NCBI GenBank assembly: GCA_050331455.1
Contig: JBHJGV010000006.1
Span: forward strand, 35,491 to 99,490
DNA from: CAYUYV01 sp050331455
GTDB taxonomy: Bacteria; Pseudomonadota; Alphaproteobacteria; JAJFIK01
Reading direction: 5' to 3'
Length of the DNA stretch: 64,000 nucleotides
The translations under genes and the position numbers were made by a program. Below are positions 41,592 through 51,635 of the stretch, one piece after another. Position 1 is the stretch's first letter. Each line of letters begins with the position of its first letter. The notes below the pieces were generated by a model. The model searched no databases and had not been told where the DNA came from. It worked only from the letters and a program-made list of their open reading frames with translations.

Positions 41592-44288
41592 GTGACAAGG
41601 ACCGGTGTGAACAGCTTCAACACCCGACAGACACTTTCCGTAGCCGGGCGCGATTACGCCTATTACAGCCTTCCGGCGCTCGAAGCCCAAGGCCTTGCCG
41701 GCCTGTCCAGACTGCCGTTTTCGCTCAAGGTCCTGCTCGAAAACCTGCTGCGTTTCGAAGACAACCGCTCCGTTTCGCCGGACCATATCCGCGCCATGGC
41801 CGAATGGCTCAAGGACCGGCGCTCCAACACCGAAATCGCCTATCGCCCGGCCCGGGTGCTGATGCAGGATTTCACGGGCGTGCCGGCCGTGGTCGACCTC
41901 GCCGCCATGCGCGCCGCGATGGACGCCCTGGGCGGCGATCCAAACCGGATCAACCCGCTGGCCCCGGTCGATCTGGTGATCGACCACTCCGTCATGGTGG
42001 ACACTTTCGGCACGCCGATGGCCTTCCGCACCAATGTGGAACGGGAGTATGAGCGCAATGGCGAGCGCTACGCCTTCCTGCGCTGGGGCGCCGGCGCCTT
42101 CAACAATTTCCGCGTCGTCCCGCCGGGGACGGGCATCTGCCACCAGGTCAACCTGGAATATCTGGGCCAGTCCGTATGGGTCTCGAAAGACGAAAGCGGC
42201 GCTGAGATTGCCTATCCCGACACGCTTGTCGGGACGGACAGCCACACCACCATGATCAACGGTCTTGGGGTCCTCGGCTGGGGTGTCGGCGGCATCGAGG
42301 CCGAAGCGGCCATGCTGGGCCAGCCGGTCTCCATGCTGATCCCCGAAGTGATCGGCTTCAAGTTTTCCGGCCAGATGAAAGAAGGCGTGACCGCGACGGA
42401 TCTCGTGCTGACGGTCACGGAGATGCTGCGCAAGAAAGGCGTGGTCGGAAAGTTCGTGGAATTCTACGGGCAGGGCCTCGACCACATCTCTCTGGAAGAC
42501 AAAGCCACCATCGCCAATATGGCGCCTGAATATGGCGCGACCTGCGGCTTCTTCCCGGTCGATGCGGACACGCTGCGTTTCTTGAGCGCCACGGGCCGCG
42601 AGGCTGGCCGGGTCGCGCTGGTCGAAGCCTATTGCAGGGCGCAAGGCATGTTCCGGGAAACCACGACCCCGGATCCGATCTTCACCGATAGCCTGGAGCT
42701 TGATCTGTCCACGGTGGAGCCGTCCCTCGCCGGACCGAAGCGGCCCCAGGACCGCATCGCCGTCGCCAAGGCGGCCGAAGGCTTTGCCGGCACACTGTCC
42801 AACGAATACGGCAAGGGCGCGGAAGCCGACAAGCGCGTGCCGGTCCCCGGCACGGACTACACGCTCGGCCATGGCGATGTGGTGATCGCCGCGATCACCT
42901 CCTGCACCAACACCTCGAACCCCAGCGTGATGGTCGGCGCGGGCCTCCTCGCCAAGAACGCCGTCGCCCGGGGCTTGACGGTGAAGCCCTGGGTCAAGAC
43001 CTCCCTCGCCCCTGGCAGCCAGGTGGTCACGGACTATCTCGCCAAGGCCGGCGTGCAGGACGCCCTGGACACGCTGGGCTTCAACTTGGTGGGCTATGGC
43101 TGCACCACCTGCATCGGCAATTCCGGCCCCCTGCCGGACAATATCAGCGAGGCGGTGACGGGCGGCGACCTCGCCGTGGCCGCCGTGCTGTCGGGCAACC
43201 GGAACTTCGAAGGCCGGGTCAATCCCCTGACCCGCGCCAACTATCTGGCTTCACCGCCCCTCGTGGTGGCCTACGCCATCGCCGGCTCCATGAATATCAA
43301 TCTGGTGAGCGATCCGCTGGGCACGGACAAGGACGGCAAGCCCGTGTTCCTGCATGAGATCTGGCCCACCTCCAAAGAGATCGCCGAGGCCATTCGCACC
43401 TCGGTCACCAAGGACATGTTCGAGACCCGCTACAGCGATGTCTTCAAGGGCGATGCAGACTGGCAGCAGATCGACGTGACGGGCGGACTGACCTATGGCT
43501 GGGACGGCCAGTCCACCTATGTGCAGCATCCGCCTTATTTCGAAGGCCTTGCCGGCGAGCCCGGGCCCATCGTGCCCGTGCAGAACGCACGGATCATGGG
43601 CCTGTTCGGCGACAGCATCACCACCGACCACATCTCGCCGGCCGGCGCGATCAAGAAGGACAGCCCGGCCGGTCGCTATCTCGTGGAGAACGGCGTCCCG
43701 GTGGCGGACTTCAATTCCTACGGCTCGCGCCGGGGCAATCACCAGGTCATGATGCGGGGTACCTTCGCCAATATCCGTATCAAGAATGAAATGGTGCCCG
43801 GCGTCGAAGGCGGGGTGACCGTCCACCACCCTTCCGGCGAGCAGATGGACATCTATGACGCCTGTATGCGCTATAAAGCCGAAGGTGTGCCGCTGGTGGT
43901 GATTGCCGGCAAGGAATACGGCACGGGCTCATCCCGGGACTGGGCAGCCAAAGGGACCAAGCTGCTGGGCGTGCGCGCCGTGGTTGCCGAAAGCTTCGAG
44001 CGGATCCACCGGTCCAACCTCGTGGGCATGGGGGTCCTTCCCCTGCAGTTCGCCGACGGTGCCAGCCGCAAGAGCCTGGGCCTGACGGGCGCCGAAACGG
44101 TCACCATCGAGGGCCTCGACGACAGCCTCGCCCCGCGGGCCACCCTGACCCTCAAGGTCACCCGGACGAACGGAGAACAGGTGCGCGTGCCCGTCCTGGC
44201 GCGGATCGATACGGCGGATGAACTCGACTACTTCAAGAATGACGGCATCCTGACCTATGTCCTGCGCAACCTCATGAAGGCGGCGTAA
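41592..44288 (+). CDS. acnA: Aconitate hydratase A
   Basis: 898 residues. It isomerises citrate to isocitrate through a [4Fe-4S] cluster in the TCA cycle. Cluster cysteines are in ITSCTNTSNPSVM and GYGCTTCIGNSGPL. Substrate-binding segments include GTDSHTTMINGLGVLGWGVG, LAPGSQVVTDYL, and the swivel-domain GSRRGNHQVMMRGTFANIRI and GTGSSRDWAAKG. The start is GTG at 41592, preceded by AAGGAGACACCC; the in-frame leader further upstream is not conserved. A GC-rich hairpin at 44307-44336 follows the stop without a T-run. Confidence 0.97.
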   Translation: MTRTGVNSFNTRQTLSVAGRDYAYYSLPALEAQGLAGLSRLPFSLKVLLENLLRFEDNRSVSPDHIRAMAEWLKDRRSNTEIAYRPARVLMQDFTGVPAVVDLAAMRAAMDALGGDPNRINPLAPVDLVIDHSVMVDTFGTPMAFRTNVEREYERNGERYAFLRWGAGAFNNFRVVPPGTGICHQVNLEYLGQSVWVSKDESGAEIAYPDTLVGTDSHTTMINGLGVLGWGVGGIEAEAAMLGQPVSMLIPEVIGFKFSGQMKEGVTATDLVLTVTEMLRKKGVVGKFVEFYGQGLDHISLEDKATIANMAPEYGATCGFFPVDADTLRFLSATGREAGRVALVEAYCRAQGMFRETTTPDPIFTDSLELDLSTVEPSLAGPKRPQDRIAVAKAAEGFAGTLSNEYGKGAEADKRVPVPGTDYTLGHGDVVIAAITSCTNTSNPSVMVGAGLLAKNAVARGLTVKPWVKTSLAPGSQVVTDYLAKAGVQDALDTLGFNLVGYGCTTCIGNSGPLPDNISEAVTGGDLAVAAVLSGNRNFEGRVNPLTRANYLASPPLVVAYAIAGSMNINLVSDPLGTDKDGKPVFLHEIWPTSKEIAEAIRTSVTKDMFETRYSDVFKGDADWQQIDVTGGLTYGWDGQSTYVQHPPYFEGLAGEPGPIVPVQNARIMGLFGDSITTDHISPAGAIKKDSPAGRYLVENGVPVADFNSYGSRRGNHQVMMRGTFANIRIKNEMVPGVEGGVTVHHPSGEQMDIYDACMRYKAEGVPLVVIAGKEYGTGSSRDWAAKGTKLLGVRAVVAESFERIHRSNLVGMGVLPLQFADGASRKSLGLTGAETVTIEGLDDSLAPRATLTLKVTRTNGEQVRVPVLARIDTADELDYFKNDGILTYVLRNLMKAA

Positions 44289-44391
44289 AGGTCTTGAACG
44301 AAACGGCCCCCGGCGCTCTTCTTGGTGCGTCGGGGGGCAACTCCCCCAATTGTGAGTGGCGAAGGCTCCCTCCTCCGGCTAAGTCTGGAGC

Positions 44392-45252
44392 ATGAGAGGT
44401 TTCACATCAAAAGTGCTTTTACGCGGCCTATGGGGTTTTCTGGCGGGTCTCGTCCTCACGGTCGGCGTGTCCATGCCGCCGGTTTGGGCGGCCGAACCCC
44501 AGAGCGGGACCGATCCTCCGGCGACCCTCGGCACCCCTGAGCCGCCGCCGGTGGTCGTGGAACTCTTTACCAGCGAAAGCTGCGGCATGTGTCCGCCGGC
44601 CGACGCGTTTCTGATCGATCTCGATCAGGAACCGGGTGTCATCGCCCTCTCCTACCATGTGACCCTGTGGAATTTCCTCGGCTGGCGCGACCCGCTGTCC
44701 CATTCCCGGAACACCCGGCGGCAGAAGGTTTACAACCGGCGCCTGCGTGGCCGCTCTCCATTTACACCGCAAATGGTCCTCGACGGCATGGTTTCCGAAC
44801 CCGGCGCCCGCCGGGACCGGATCCACGACTCCATCACGCGCTTGAGAGACCGGCGGCGGGGACGGTTCGTGCCCGTCGATGTTGCCTTGGCCGACGGACA
44901 GGAGCCCATGGTGACCGTCAGGATCGGCCGCATGCCGGCCGAAGCAAATGCCGCCGATCATCAGCACAACACCGACAACGATGGCCGGGTCCTCCTGGTC
45001 GCCTTCCGCAGCCATCGCAATGTGGTCGTCAGGGGTGGGACGAATGACGGGCGCCGGACCGACTATATCAATGTGGTTTATGCCATTCGGGATCTATCGG
45101 CCTGGTCGGGCGATCCGCTGACTCTATCGACACAGGTGCCCCTTGACGAAGGGCATACGCCCGAGGGATTGGCGGTTTTGGTCCAGGCCGCACGCCAGGG
45201 GCCTATTCTGGGCGCCCGCACCCTTGCGCTGGCGGACGACGCCGGGCGCTGA
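44392..45252 (+). CDS. DUF1223 family thioredoxin-fold protein, exported
   Basis: 286 residues. The N-terminal signal (LLRGLWGFLAGLVLTVGVSMPPVWAAE, cleavage after AWA-like VWAA) is followed by VVELFTSESCGMCPPADAFL, the DUF1223 signature with a CxxC pair, then YHVTLWNFLGWRDPLSHSRN and the proline strand RSPFTPQMVLDG. The family is a secreted thioredoxin-like group of unknown role. It follows acnA by about 100 bases and is convergent with htpG. Confidence 0.9.
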   Translation: MRGFTSKVLLRGLWGFLAGLVLTVGVSMPPVWAAEPQSGTDPPATLGTPEPPPVVVELFTSESCGMCPPADAFLIDLDQEPGVIALSYHVTLWNFLGWRDPLSHSRNTRRQKVYNRRLRGRSPFTPQMVLDGMVSEPGARRDRIHDSITRLRDRRRGRFVPVDVALADGQEPMVTVRIGRMPAEANAADHQHNTDNDGRVLLVAFRSHRNVVVRGGTNDGRRTDYINVVYAIRDLSAWSGDPLTLSTQVPLDEGHTPEGLAVLVQAARQGPILGARTLALADDAGR

Positions 45253-45275
45253 GCCCGCCCGGCAATTGTCTTGCA

Positions 45276-47270
45276 TCAAGATGGGGTCCCGACGGCATCG
45301 GCCATCACGGTCTGGAGCCGGCGGGCAAAAGCCGCTGGGTCACTCACCGTTTCGCCCTGTTGAATGCGCGCCTGGTCGAGCAACAGATGCGCCGCATCCT
45401 CGATCCGGCCATCGATGCCGTTCTTGGCCCGCGCGGCAAGGGATGCGATCAGCCCATGCTTGGGGTTGATCTCAAGCACCCGCCCCGTCCCGGGCAGGGG
45501 GCGGGAGGGATCCTGGCTGCGCAGAAGCTTTTCGATATGCATGTCCAGGCCGTTGTCTTCGGCCACCAGGCAAACCGCACTCGTGGTCAGTCGCTCCGAA
45601 CGGCGCACATCGGTCACGGCCTCGCCCAGGGCTTGCTTGAACCCGGCGATCAGGACGCCCATGGCCGTGTCGTCGGTTTGCGCGTCGGCCTCGGACGCGT
45701 CTTCCGTCTTGGTGCCGACGGTCTCCAGATCGGCCGCGCCGCGTGTGACCGACTTGAAGGGCTTGCCCTCGAACCCCGGAACCATCCCCACCCAGAACGC
45801 ATCCACGGGATCGGACAGCAGCAACACTTCGATGTTGCGGGCCTTGAACCCTTCGAGCTGCGGGCTTGTCGCCACCGCGTCTGCACTTTCCCCGGTGATA
45901 TAGTAGATGGCCGTCTGATTGTCCTGAAGATCGGCGAGATACTCTTTCAGGGAGCGAAAGCCCTCACCGGACCGGGTGGTCTTGAAGCGCACCAGCTCCA
46001 GCAGGCTTTCCTGGCGCTCCCGGTCCTCATAGAGACCTTCCTTGAGAACTTGTCCGAAGGTGCCCCAGAACTCCACGTAACGCTCCGGCTCCTTTTCGGC
46101 ACAGGTCTTCAGTTCACCGAGCACTTTCTTGGTCAGGCTGGAGCCGATCGCGCTCACGAGGGGGTTGTTCTGCAACATTTCCCGGCTGATGGTCAGGGGG
46201 ATGTCGCTGGAGTCGACGACGCCGCGCACGAAGCGCAGATAAGGCGGGAGGAACGGCGCCTCTGCCGTGATGAAGACCCGGTTCACATAGAGCTTCAGCT
46301 TGCCCTTGCGCTCGGCCTCGAAAAGGTCAAAAGGCTGCATGGAGGGCACGAACAACAGCGCCGTGAATTCGTGACGCCCCTCCGCCCGGTAATGAATCGT
46401 TTTCCAGGGGGCGTCGAAGCCATGGCTCACATGGCGATAGAATTCCGCATACTGCTCTTCCGTGATATCCGATTTCGGCCGGGTCCACAGGGCCTTGCCG
46501 TCATTGAGGATTTCTTCGGTCGCCTCGCCCGGTCCGGTTTCATCGTCTGCGGCCGTATCCTCGGAGGGCTCAGAGCCTGCATCTTCCTCCGGAGTGCGCA
46601 GGCTGATGGGAAAGGAGACATGGTCCGAATAGGTCTTCACCACGCGGCGCAAGGTGCCCGCATCCACATAAGTCTCCTCGCCCGCGCGCAGATGCAGGCG
46701 GATGGCCGTGCCGCGGCCCGACAGAAGCTGACCGTCATCGCTCGACGGGGTCACCGTGAAAGCGCCCATGCCGTCGGACTCCCAAAGCCAAACGCCTTCT
46801 TCGCCCGCTTTGCGACTGAGCACCTGGACCTTGTCCGCCACCATGAAGGCGGCATAGAAACCGACGCCGAACTTACCGATCAGGCTGACATCCTTGGCCC
46901 CGTCGTCGGACAGGGCGCCGAGGAAAGCATCCGTGCCGGACCGCGCGATGGTGCCGAGATTGGTAACGAGGTCGTCCCGGTCCATGCCGATGCCGTTATC
47001 GGCGACGGTCAGGATCCGGGCATTCGGATCGACGCGCAGCTCGATACGCAAGTCGGTATCGCCGCCGGTCAGGTCCGGGCTCGTCAGGGCAAGGTAGCGG
47101 AGCTTGTCGCAAGCATCGGACGCATTGGAAATCAGCTCCCGGAGGAAAACATCCTTTTCCGAATAGACGGAGTGGATCAGCAGCTTCAACAGGCGCGAAA
47201 TCTCAGCCTGGAAGACATGCTTTTCGCTGGCCTCGCCTCCGGTCTCGACAGTGGCTTCGCTCTCGCTCAT
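45276..47270 (-). CDS. htpG: Chaperone HtpG (Hsp90)
   Basis: 664 residues. The GHKL ATPase domain has ELISNASDACDKLRYLAL, VADNGIGMDRDDLVTNLGTI and GKFGVGFYAAFMVADKV. The middle domain contains the conserved RGVVDSSDIPLTISREMLQ. The C-terminal dimerisation domain is complete. A charged insert rich in Asp/Glu (SEPSEDTAADDETGPGEATE) lies between the N and middle domains, where eukaryotic Hsp90 also has an acidic linker. Cytoplasmic. Its neighbours are unrelated and it starts about 60 bases from the DUF4340 stop. Confidence 0.97.
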   Translation of the reverse strand: MSESEATVETGGEASEKHVFQAEISRLLKLLIHSVYSEKDVFLRELISNASDACDKLRYLALTSPDLTGGDTDLRIELRVDPNARILTVADNGIGMDRDDLVTNLGTIARSGTDAFLGALSDDGAKDVSLIGKFGVGFYAAFMVADKVQVLSRKAGEEGVWLWESDGMGAFTVTPSSDDGQLLSGRGTAIRLHLRAGEETYVDAGTLRRVVKTYSDHVSFPISLRTPEEDAGSEPSEDTAADDETGPGEATEEILNDGKALWTRPKSDITEEQYAEFYRHVSHGFDAPWKTIHYRAEGRHEFTALLFVPSMQPFDLFEAERKGKLKLYVNRVFITAEAPFLPPYLRFVRGVVDSSDIPLTISREMLQNNPLVSAIGSSLTKKVLGELKTCAEKEPERYVEFWGTFGQVLKEGLYEDRERQESLLELVRFKTTRSGEGFRSLKEYLADLQDNQTAIYYITGESADAVATSPQLEGFKARNIEVLLLSDPVDAFWVGMVPGFEGKPFKSVTRGAADLETVGTKTEDASEADAQTDDTAMGVLIAGFKQALGEAVTDVRRSERLTTSAVCLVAEDNGLDMHIEKLLRSQDPSRPLPGTGRVLEINPKHGLIASLAARAKNGIDGRIEDAAHLLLDQARIQQGETVSDPAAFARRLQTVMADAVGTPS

Positions 47271-47329
47271 CGGAGAAACCCTCTTCTTGTCATGACATGG
47301 TGTTCGACGGGGAAGGCGCGACGGGCGGC

Positions 47330-48793
47330 TTAGCGCCCGTCCGGATCCTCGGGATCGGTCCCGCCGTCGCGCTCCGGCTGCTCCGGATCCTCGGCCTCTT
47401 GCGCTTCGTTCTCGCCGGGCGTGGATGTGTCGGGCTGCCCCGCCCCGTCGACCGCGTCGCCAGTATCGTCTGTGGGGGCACGATCGCCTGCGGGGCCACG
47501 ATCGCCTGCGGGGGCGTCGGCGTCGGCCTGGCCATCGCCTGGCGCGGGTTCGGTCCCTTCACCCACGGTGTCGGTGGGCGTGAGCAGTTCGTCCAAGGGC
47601 TTGGCCATCTGTTCCGCCGTGTAGGAGGCAAGCCGGAAGACCCGCCCCTCGGCGAGGCGGTTGATCCGGTTCACCAGGGCGCCGACTTCGGCGGAGATGA
47701 CCCCGGTCTGGGGCGCTTTTTCTGGCGCAGCGGGATCATCCCCCTCCGGCGCGGGGTCATCGGTAGAGGCTGCGGTCTCGTCTTCGCCTTGTGCGTCGGC
47801 GGCGTCCGGTTCGGCAGGGGGTGCGGGTGGTTCGGCCCGCGCGGCCAGCGTGACCCAGCGTTCCGCCGGGGCATCGCTGCCCTCTTCCGCCCCCTCCTCA
47901 AATTGGGTGACCTCGACCACCAGACCGTCAAACGTGCGATAAATGGCCGTCGCGACCGGGTCCGGCTCCGCCGCGCCGTCCGTCGTCAGATCGTCCCGCG
48001 CCATCACATCCTCGAAGGTGAGCCCGGCAATGGCGCCGGCCACCCCGTTGATGATGAATGGAGAACGGGTTTCTCGCCCCTCCGGAATGGCATCGAGGGT
48101 GTAATCGGGCGTTCGCCGATCGGCGCGGCTGGCACGGTAGGCCGGTCCTTCGGCCGGTGTCACCTCGACGCTGCGCACCGCTTCCCGGTCCACCTCGACC
48201 AGCCGGGTGTCCAGCCAGGAGGCCGGATCCGTGTCCCGCGCCACACGGCCGGTGACCAGCCAAGTCTGGTTTTCGCCGGGCCGGCGGGCATGGAATCGAT
48301 CGCGCCCCGAGACCTCGCCGGTTTCGTCCTCCTTGCCGACGAGAAGAGCGGCAATCTCGCCGCCTTCCGCATCGGTCAGACGCAGCTTCACCGCCTTGCC
48401 GTCCCGCTCGGGCGCTTTCAGGTCCAGGTGACTGTGCCAGCCGGCGTTGGCGGTCTTGGGCGCCAGAATGTCGAGACTGCGCAAGCCTTCGAACACTTCG
48501 CGCAAGGGACGAATATCGGCCGGATAGCCGTCCTTCTCCGGAACGATCCAGACCCCGTCTCCGTCCCGCTCGATGGTGACCGTGCCATCGACACTGACGA
48601 TTTCGACCTTGGCAACGGACCGGAGTTGGCCCGTCAGGTCCGGGAAAAAAGCGCGGCGCTCGAACGCCGGCGCCTCGCGCTCCGTCGTGCTGCCGAGGGT
48701 AGCGACGGCGCCAAGCACCGCAAGACCGGCCGCGCCGGCCAAAAGGATCACCCGCCGGGTGCGGCGATCATAGCCGCCAAGGAACTCCGCCAT
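47330..48793 (-). CDS. DUF4340 domain protein of the GldG-type ABC system
   Basis: 487 residues. One N-terminal membrane helix (VILLAGAAGLAVLGAVATL) is followed by the DUF4340 repeats (FFPDLTGQLRSVAKVEIVSV, WLDTRLVEVDREAVRSVEVT, SPFIINGVAGAIAGLTFEDV). Two long acidic, Ala/Asp/Glu/Pro-rich stretches (about 330-370 and 410-487) are disordered. The start overlaps the previous stop as TAATG, so translation is coupled to the GldG-like gene. Domains of this type are probably extracytoplasmic partners of the ABC module; function is unknown. Confidence 0.9.
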   Translation of the reverse strand: MAEFLGGYDRRTRRVILLAGAAGLAVLGAVATLGSTTEREAPAFERRAFFPDLTGQLRSVAKVEIVSVDGTVTIERDGDGVWIVPEKDGYPADIRPLREVFEGLRSLDILAPKTANAGWHSHLDLKAPERDGKAVKLRLTDAEGGEIAALLVGKEDETGEVSGRDRFHARRPGENQTWLVTGRVARDTDPASWLDTRLVEVDREAVRSVEVTPAEGPAYRASRADRRTPDYTLDAIPEGRETRSPFIINGVAGAIAGLTFEDVMARDDLTTDGAAEPDPVATAIYRTFDGLVVEVTQFEEGAEEGSDAPAERWVTLAARAEPPAPPAEPDAADAQGEDETAASTDDPAPEGDDPAAPEKAPQTGVISAEVGALVNRINRLAEGRVFRLASYTAEQMAKPLDELLTPTDTVGEGTEPAPGDGQADADAPAGDRGPAGDRAPTDDTGDAVDGAGQPDTSTPGENEAQEAEDPEQPERDGGTDPEDPDGR

Positions 48794-50883
48794 TATCGGC
48801 CTCCCGTTCTCAGGCGCTCGGCCCGCCTTTTATGGCGCATCCGGGCCAGCGCAATGGCAACCACGGTGAGCACCAGGGGCACGAGCGCGATATTGATGAA
48901 AGCGAGCACGCCGCCAAGGGTTTCGATATCGGCCCGCAGCGAGCGCTGCACCGAGCGCAACTCCCGCCGATCCTCGATCATCTGCTGGCGGAACTGTTCC
49001 ACGAGGCGCTGCTGCTCCGGGGACAAAAGGGCCACCGCATCGGGATCCGTGGGATCGCGCTGGCCCTCCAGTTCGGCGAGCCGGGCTTCGGTGGCCTCCA
49101 CGCGGCGCATCAGCTCCTGCTCGCGGGCGAGATAACGCCCTTCCGCCTGGCGGCGCATATTTTCGACGACGGTGAAAGGCCGCTCTCCGCTTGCCCGGCT
49201 GCGCAAGGAGATGAGGTCGTTGGAACCGGTCAGGTTGTCCACCGCGTTGACGACGAAATTGGCATTGTCCGCGGTCGGAATGGCGAGGCGCTGGCCCAGC
49301 AGATTCTGTTCGACCACCCAGAACCGGTCATCGAACAGGTCGGCGTCCGCCACCACGATCACATTGATCGGACCGTCGGACGCGGCCCGGTGTGCCGGCA
49401 TGGGGTCGGGATCCGTGTCGTCCCCACGGTCCGCATCCGCATCAGCCTTGTCCGCATCGGCCTTGCCCTCGCCGGCTGCCTCCCCGTCGGCCCCATCCGT
49501 CTGCGCCCCATCGCTGTCCGCTTCGGCGCCGGGCGTGACCTCAGGATCCACGGCGCCGGGCGCGCCGTCGGGATAGGCGGAAGACGCCGTTCCCGTGATG
49601 CGCACCGCCAGGGTGTAGCGCGTGCCGGTCTCCACGAATTTGCGAAGCAGGTCCTCCGGCTGGGGCTGGAAGGCCACTTCGAGCCGGTCGAACAGCATGC
49701 TCTGGCTGGAGGACAGCGCCAAAGGCCGCACGGTCGTGGCCGCATCCTCCAGAATTTCCAAATGGCCGGCGGTGGCAAGGTTCAGGCTTTCGATATCAGC
49801 CGTCACCAGATCATCCGGATCCACATCGCCGCTCTCGAGGCCGAGCCAGATGGGATAGGACGCCCGCGCCTGGCGACCCTGGATCTGTGTCCCAACCACC
49901 TGGGCGTTTTCCAGATCGCCGACCACCTTGCCCGGGTCGAATTTCACGCCCCAGGTCTCCAGCAACGGTCCAAGGTCGGAGCTTTCCGGCGGACCGCCGG
50001 GGGCCTGCTGGCCGAACTGATTGCCCTGATTGGCAAAGCCCGACTGGGGATCGACGAACACCAGAGCCCGCCCGCCGCGCAACACGAACTGGTCGATGGC
50101 GTAGAGCGTCTCTTCGGTCAGCGGCCTGGGATGGGCGATGAGCAGGATGTCGACGGTTTCGGGGACCCGGTCGAAGGCGTCGGGAAGGGTTTCGATGTCG
50201 AACCGCTCCTGCAGCTGCTGATAAAGGATCAGCGGCTGGGAATTGCCCTGGAGCAGGGCCTGCATGCCGCCGGGTCCAGTCTCGAGCGGCAGGCTGCTCA
50301 GCACACCCAGCTTTGGCTTCTCAAGGGTGTTCAGCTTGTAGATGAGTTCGGTCAGATCGTATTCGAGGAACGGCGCCCGCTCCTGGGCAAAGAACGGAAT
50401 AACCTCCTTGCCGTCGATGGCATTGGTGCCCACGAGGCCGAAAAACAGCATGTCGCCGCCCTGGGTCTGGGCGCCGGTCAGGCCGTGGGCACTGGCCAGA
50501 TCCTCCGACTCCGAAAACGGCTCGGGCTCGATCACGTCGAGCTGGATATTCCCGCCGGACCGGGTCTCGTATTCCTCCAGCAGGTCGCGCACCCGGCTCG
50601 CATAGGCGCGGATGGTCGGATAATCCGCCCCGATCTTCTCCGAATAGAAAAACTGGAGGTGCACCGGTTCTGCGAGCGTGCGGATGGTGTTGAGGGTGCC
50701 CTCGCTCAAGGTGAACAAGCTGTTCTCGGTCAGGTCGACCCGAGCGTTCCGCAGACCGACATTCGAGATCAGATTGACCGCCAGGAACAGAACGACCAGA
50801 AGCGAGATGGTGACGGCGGTCGCGGACCGGGCGTCGAGCCGGGTCGGTTCCGCCATTGGGGTCTTGGTAATCTCCGACGCCAT
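48793..50883 (-). CDS. GldG-like ABC-type uncharacterised transport system protein
   Basis: 696 residues. N-terminal membrane helix (AVTISLLVVLFLAVNLISNV), then the Gld/IFT52-like domain (DLTENSLFTLSEGTLNTIRT, LEPVHLQFFYSEKIGADYPT, DILLIAHPRPLTEETLYAID, FVLRGGRALVFVDPQSGF) and a C-terminal membrane helix before an Arg-rich end. An acidic insert (ADADKADADADRGDDTDPDP) sits in the middle. A coiled-coil with many Arg/Glu/Gln residues (REQELMRRVEATEARLAELE) precedes the last helix. In Bacteroidetes GldG acts in gliding; in proteobacteria the role is unknown. It starts 4 bases after the permease. Confidence 0.92.
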   Translation of the reverse strand: MASEITKTPMAEPTRLDARSATAVTISLLVVLFLAVNLISNVGLRNARVDLTENSLFTLSEGTLNTIRTLAEPVHLQFFYSEKIGADYPTIRAYASRVRDLLEEYETRSGGNIQLDVIEPEPFSESEDLASAHGLTGAQTQGGDMLFFGLVGTNAIDGKEVIPFFAQERAPFLEYDLTELIYKLNTLEKPKLGVLSSLPLETGPGGMQALLQGNSQPLILYQQLQERFDIETLPDAFDRVPETVDILLIAHPRPLTEETLYAIDQFVLRGGRALVFVDPQSGFANQGNQFGQQAPGGPPESSDLGPLLETWGVKFDPGKVVGDLENAQVVGTQIQGRQARASYPIWLGLESGDVDPDDLVTADIESLNLATAGHLEILEDAATTVRPLALSSSQSMLFDRLEVAFQPQPEDLLRKFVETGTRYTLAVRITGTASSAYPDGAPGAVDPEVTPGAEADSDGAQTDGADGEAAGEGKADADKADADADRGDDTDPDPMPAHRAASDGPINVIVVADADLFDDRFWVVEQNLLGQRLAIPTADNANFVVNAVDNLTGSNDLISLRSRASGERPFTVVENMRRQAEGRYLAREQELMRRVEATEARLAELEGQRDPTDPDAVALLSPEQQRLVEQFRQQMIEDRRELRSVQRSLRADIETLGGVLAFINIALVPLVLTVVAIALARMRHKRRAERLRTGGR

Positions 50884-50887
50884 GGGA

Positions 50888-51622
50888 TCAGCCCACCCTT
50901 TTCAGATCGAGGACCAGCGTGTTGATGGTCAGCCAGAGGATGATGAGGCTGGCGAAAAAGACCACATCGCGCATGTCGATCACCCCATTGGTGATCGACT
51001 CGAAATGGCCGAGAAAGCTGAAGGACGCGATGGTGTTCACCAGGGCCTGGGGCGCCCAGCCGCTGAAAAAGTCCAGCACCAGGGGCAGGCCGCTCACCGT
51101 GAACAGGAAACAGATGACCACCGAGACCACGAACGCGATGACCTGATTGTTGGTCATGGCGGAGATGCAGGAGCCGATCGCGAGATATCCCCCGGCCATC
51201 AGCAGGCTGCCGAGATAGGAGGCGAAGATCACGCCATTGTCCGGATCACCGAGATAATTGACCGTCAGCCACATCAGGCAGGTCAGCGACAGAGCGATGC
51301 CGGCAAAGGCCCAGGCGGCCAGGAATTTCCCCGCCACCGCGGCCCAGACCGGCACGGGCAGGGTCATTAGCAATTCCAGCGTACCGGATTTTTGTTCCTC
51401 CGCCCACAAACGCATCGAAACGGCGGGGATCAGGAACAGGTAAAGCCAGGGATGGAAGCCGAAAAAGGTCTCGAGATCCGCCTGGCCCCGGTCGTAAAAC
51501 CCGCCAAGATAGAAGGTGAAGGAGCCCATCGTGAACAGGAAAATCACGATGAACACATAGGCGAGCGGCGTGGCGAAATAGCCGGCCAGCTCCCGCCGGA
51601 AAATCGGCATGATCTGGTTCAT
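50888..51622 (-). CDS. ABC-2 type transporter permease (GldF-like)
   Basis: 244 residues and six membrane helices. It opens MPIFRRELAGYFATPLAYVF, then FGFHPWLYLFLIPAVSMRLW and EEQKSGTLELLMTLPVPVWA, the ABC-2 permease signature of the GldF branch. GAGGGGGC precedes the ATG at 51622. It sits between the ATPase and the GldG-like subunit, completing the membrane part of the system. Confidence 0.94.
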   Translation of the reverse strand: MNQIMPIFRRELAGYFATPLAYVFIVIFLFTMGSFTFYLGGFYDRGQADLETFFGFHPWLYLFLIPAVSMRLWAEEQKSGTLELLMTLPVPVWAAVAGKFLAAWAFAGIALSLTCLMWLTVNYLGDPDNGVIFASYLGSLLMAGGYLAIGSCISAMTNNQVIAFVVSVVICFLFTVSGLPLVLDFFSGWAPQALVNTIASFSFLGHFESITNGVIDMRDVVFFASLIILWLTINTLVLDLKRVG

Positions 51623-51635
51623 GGCGTCTGCCCCC

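Noticed and set aside
44307..44336. GC-rich hairpin after acnA as a terminator
   Set aside because: A 10-bp stem with one G-T pair exists but no T-run follows on either strand, so it is not called as a terminator.
45360..47333. 657-residue plus-strand open frame opposite htpG
   Set aside because: Antisense shadow of htpG.
48832..50925. 697-residue plus-strand open frame opposite the GldG-like gene
   Set aside because: Antisense of a well-supported operon; no domain pattern.
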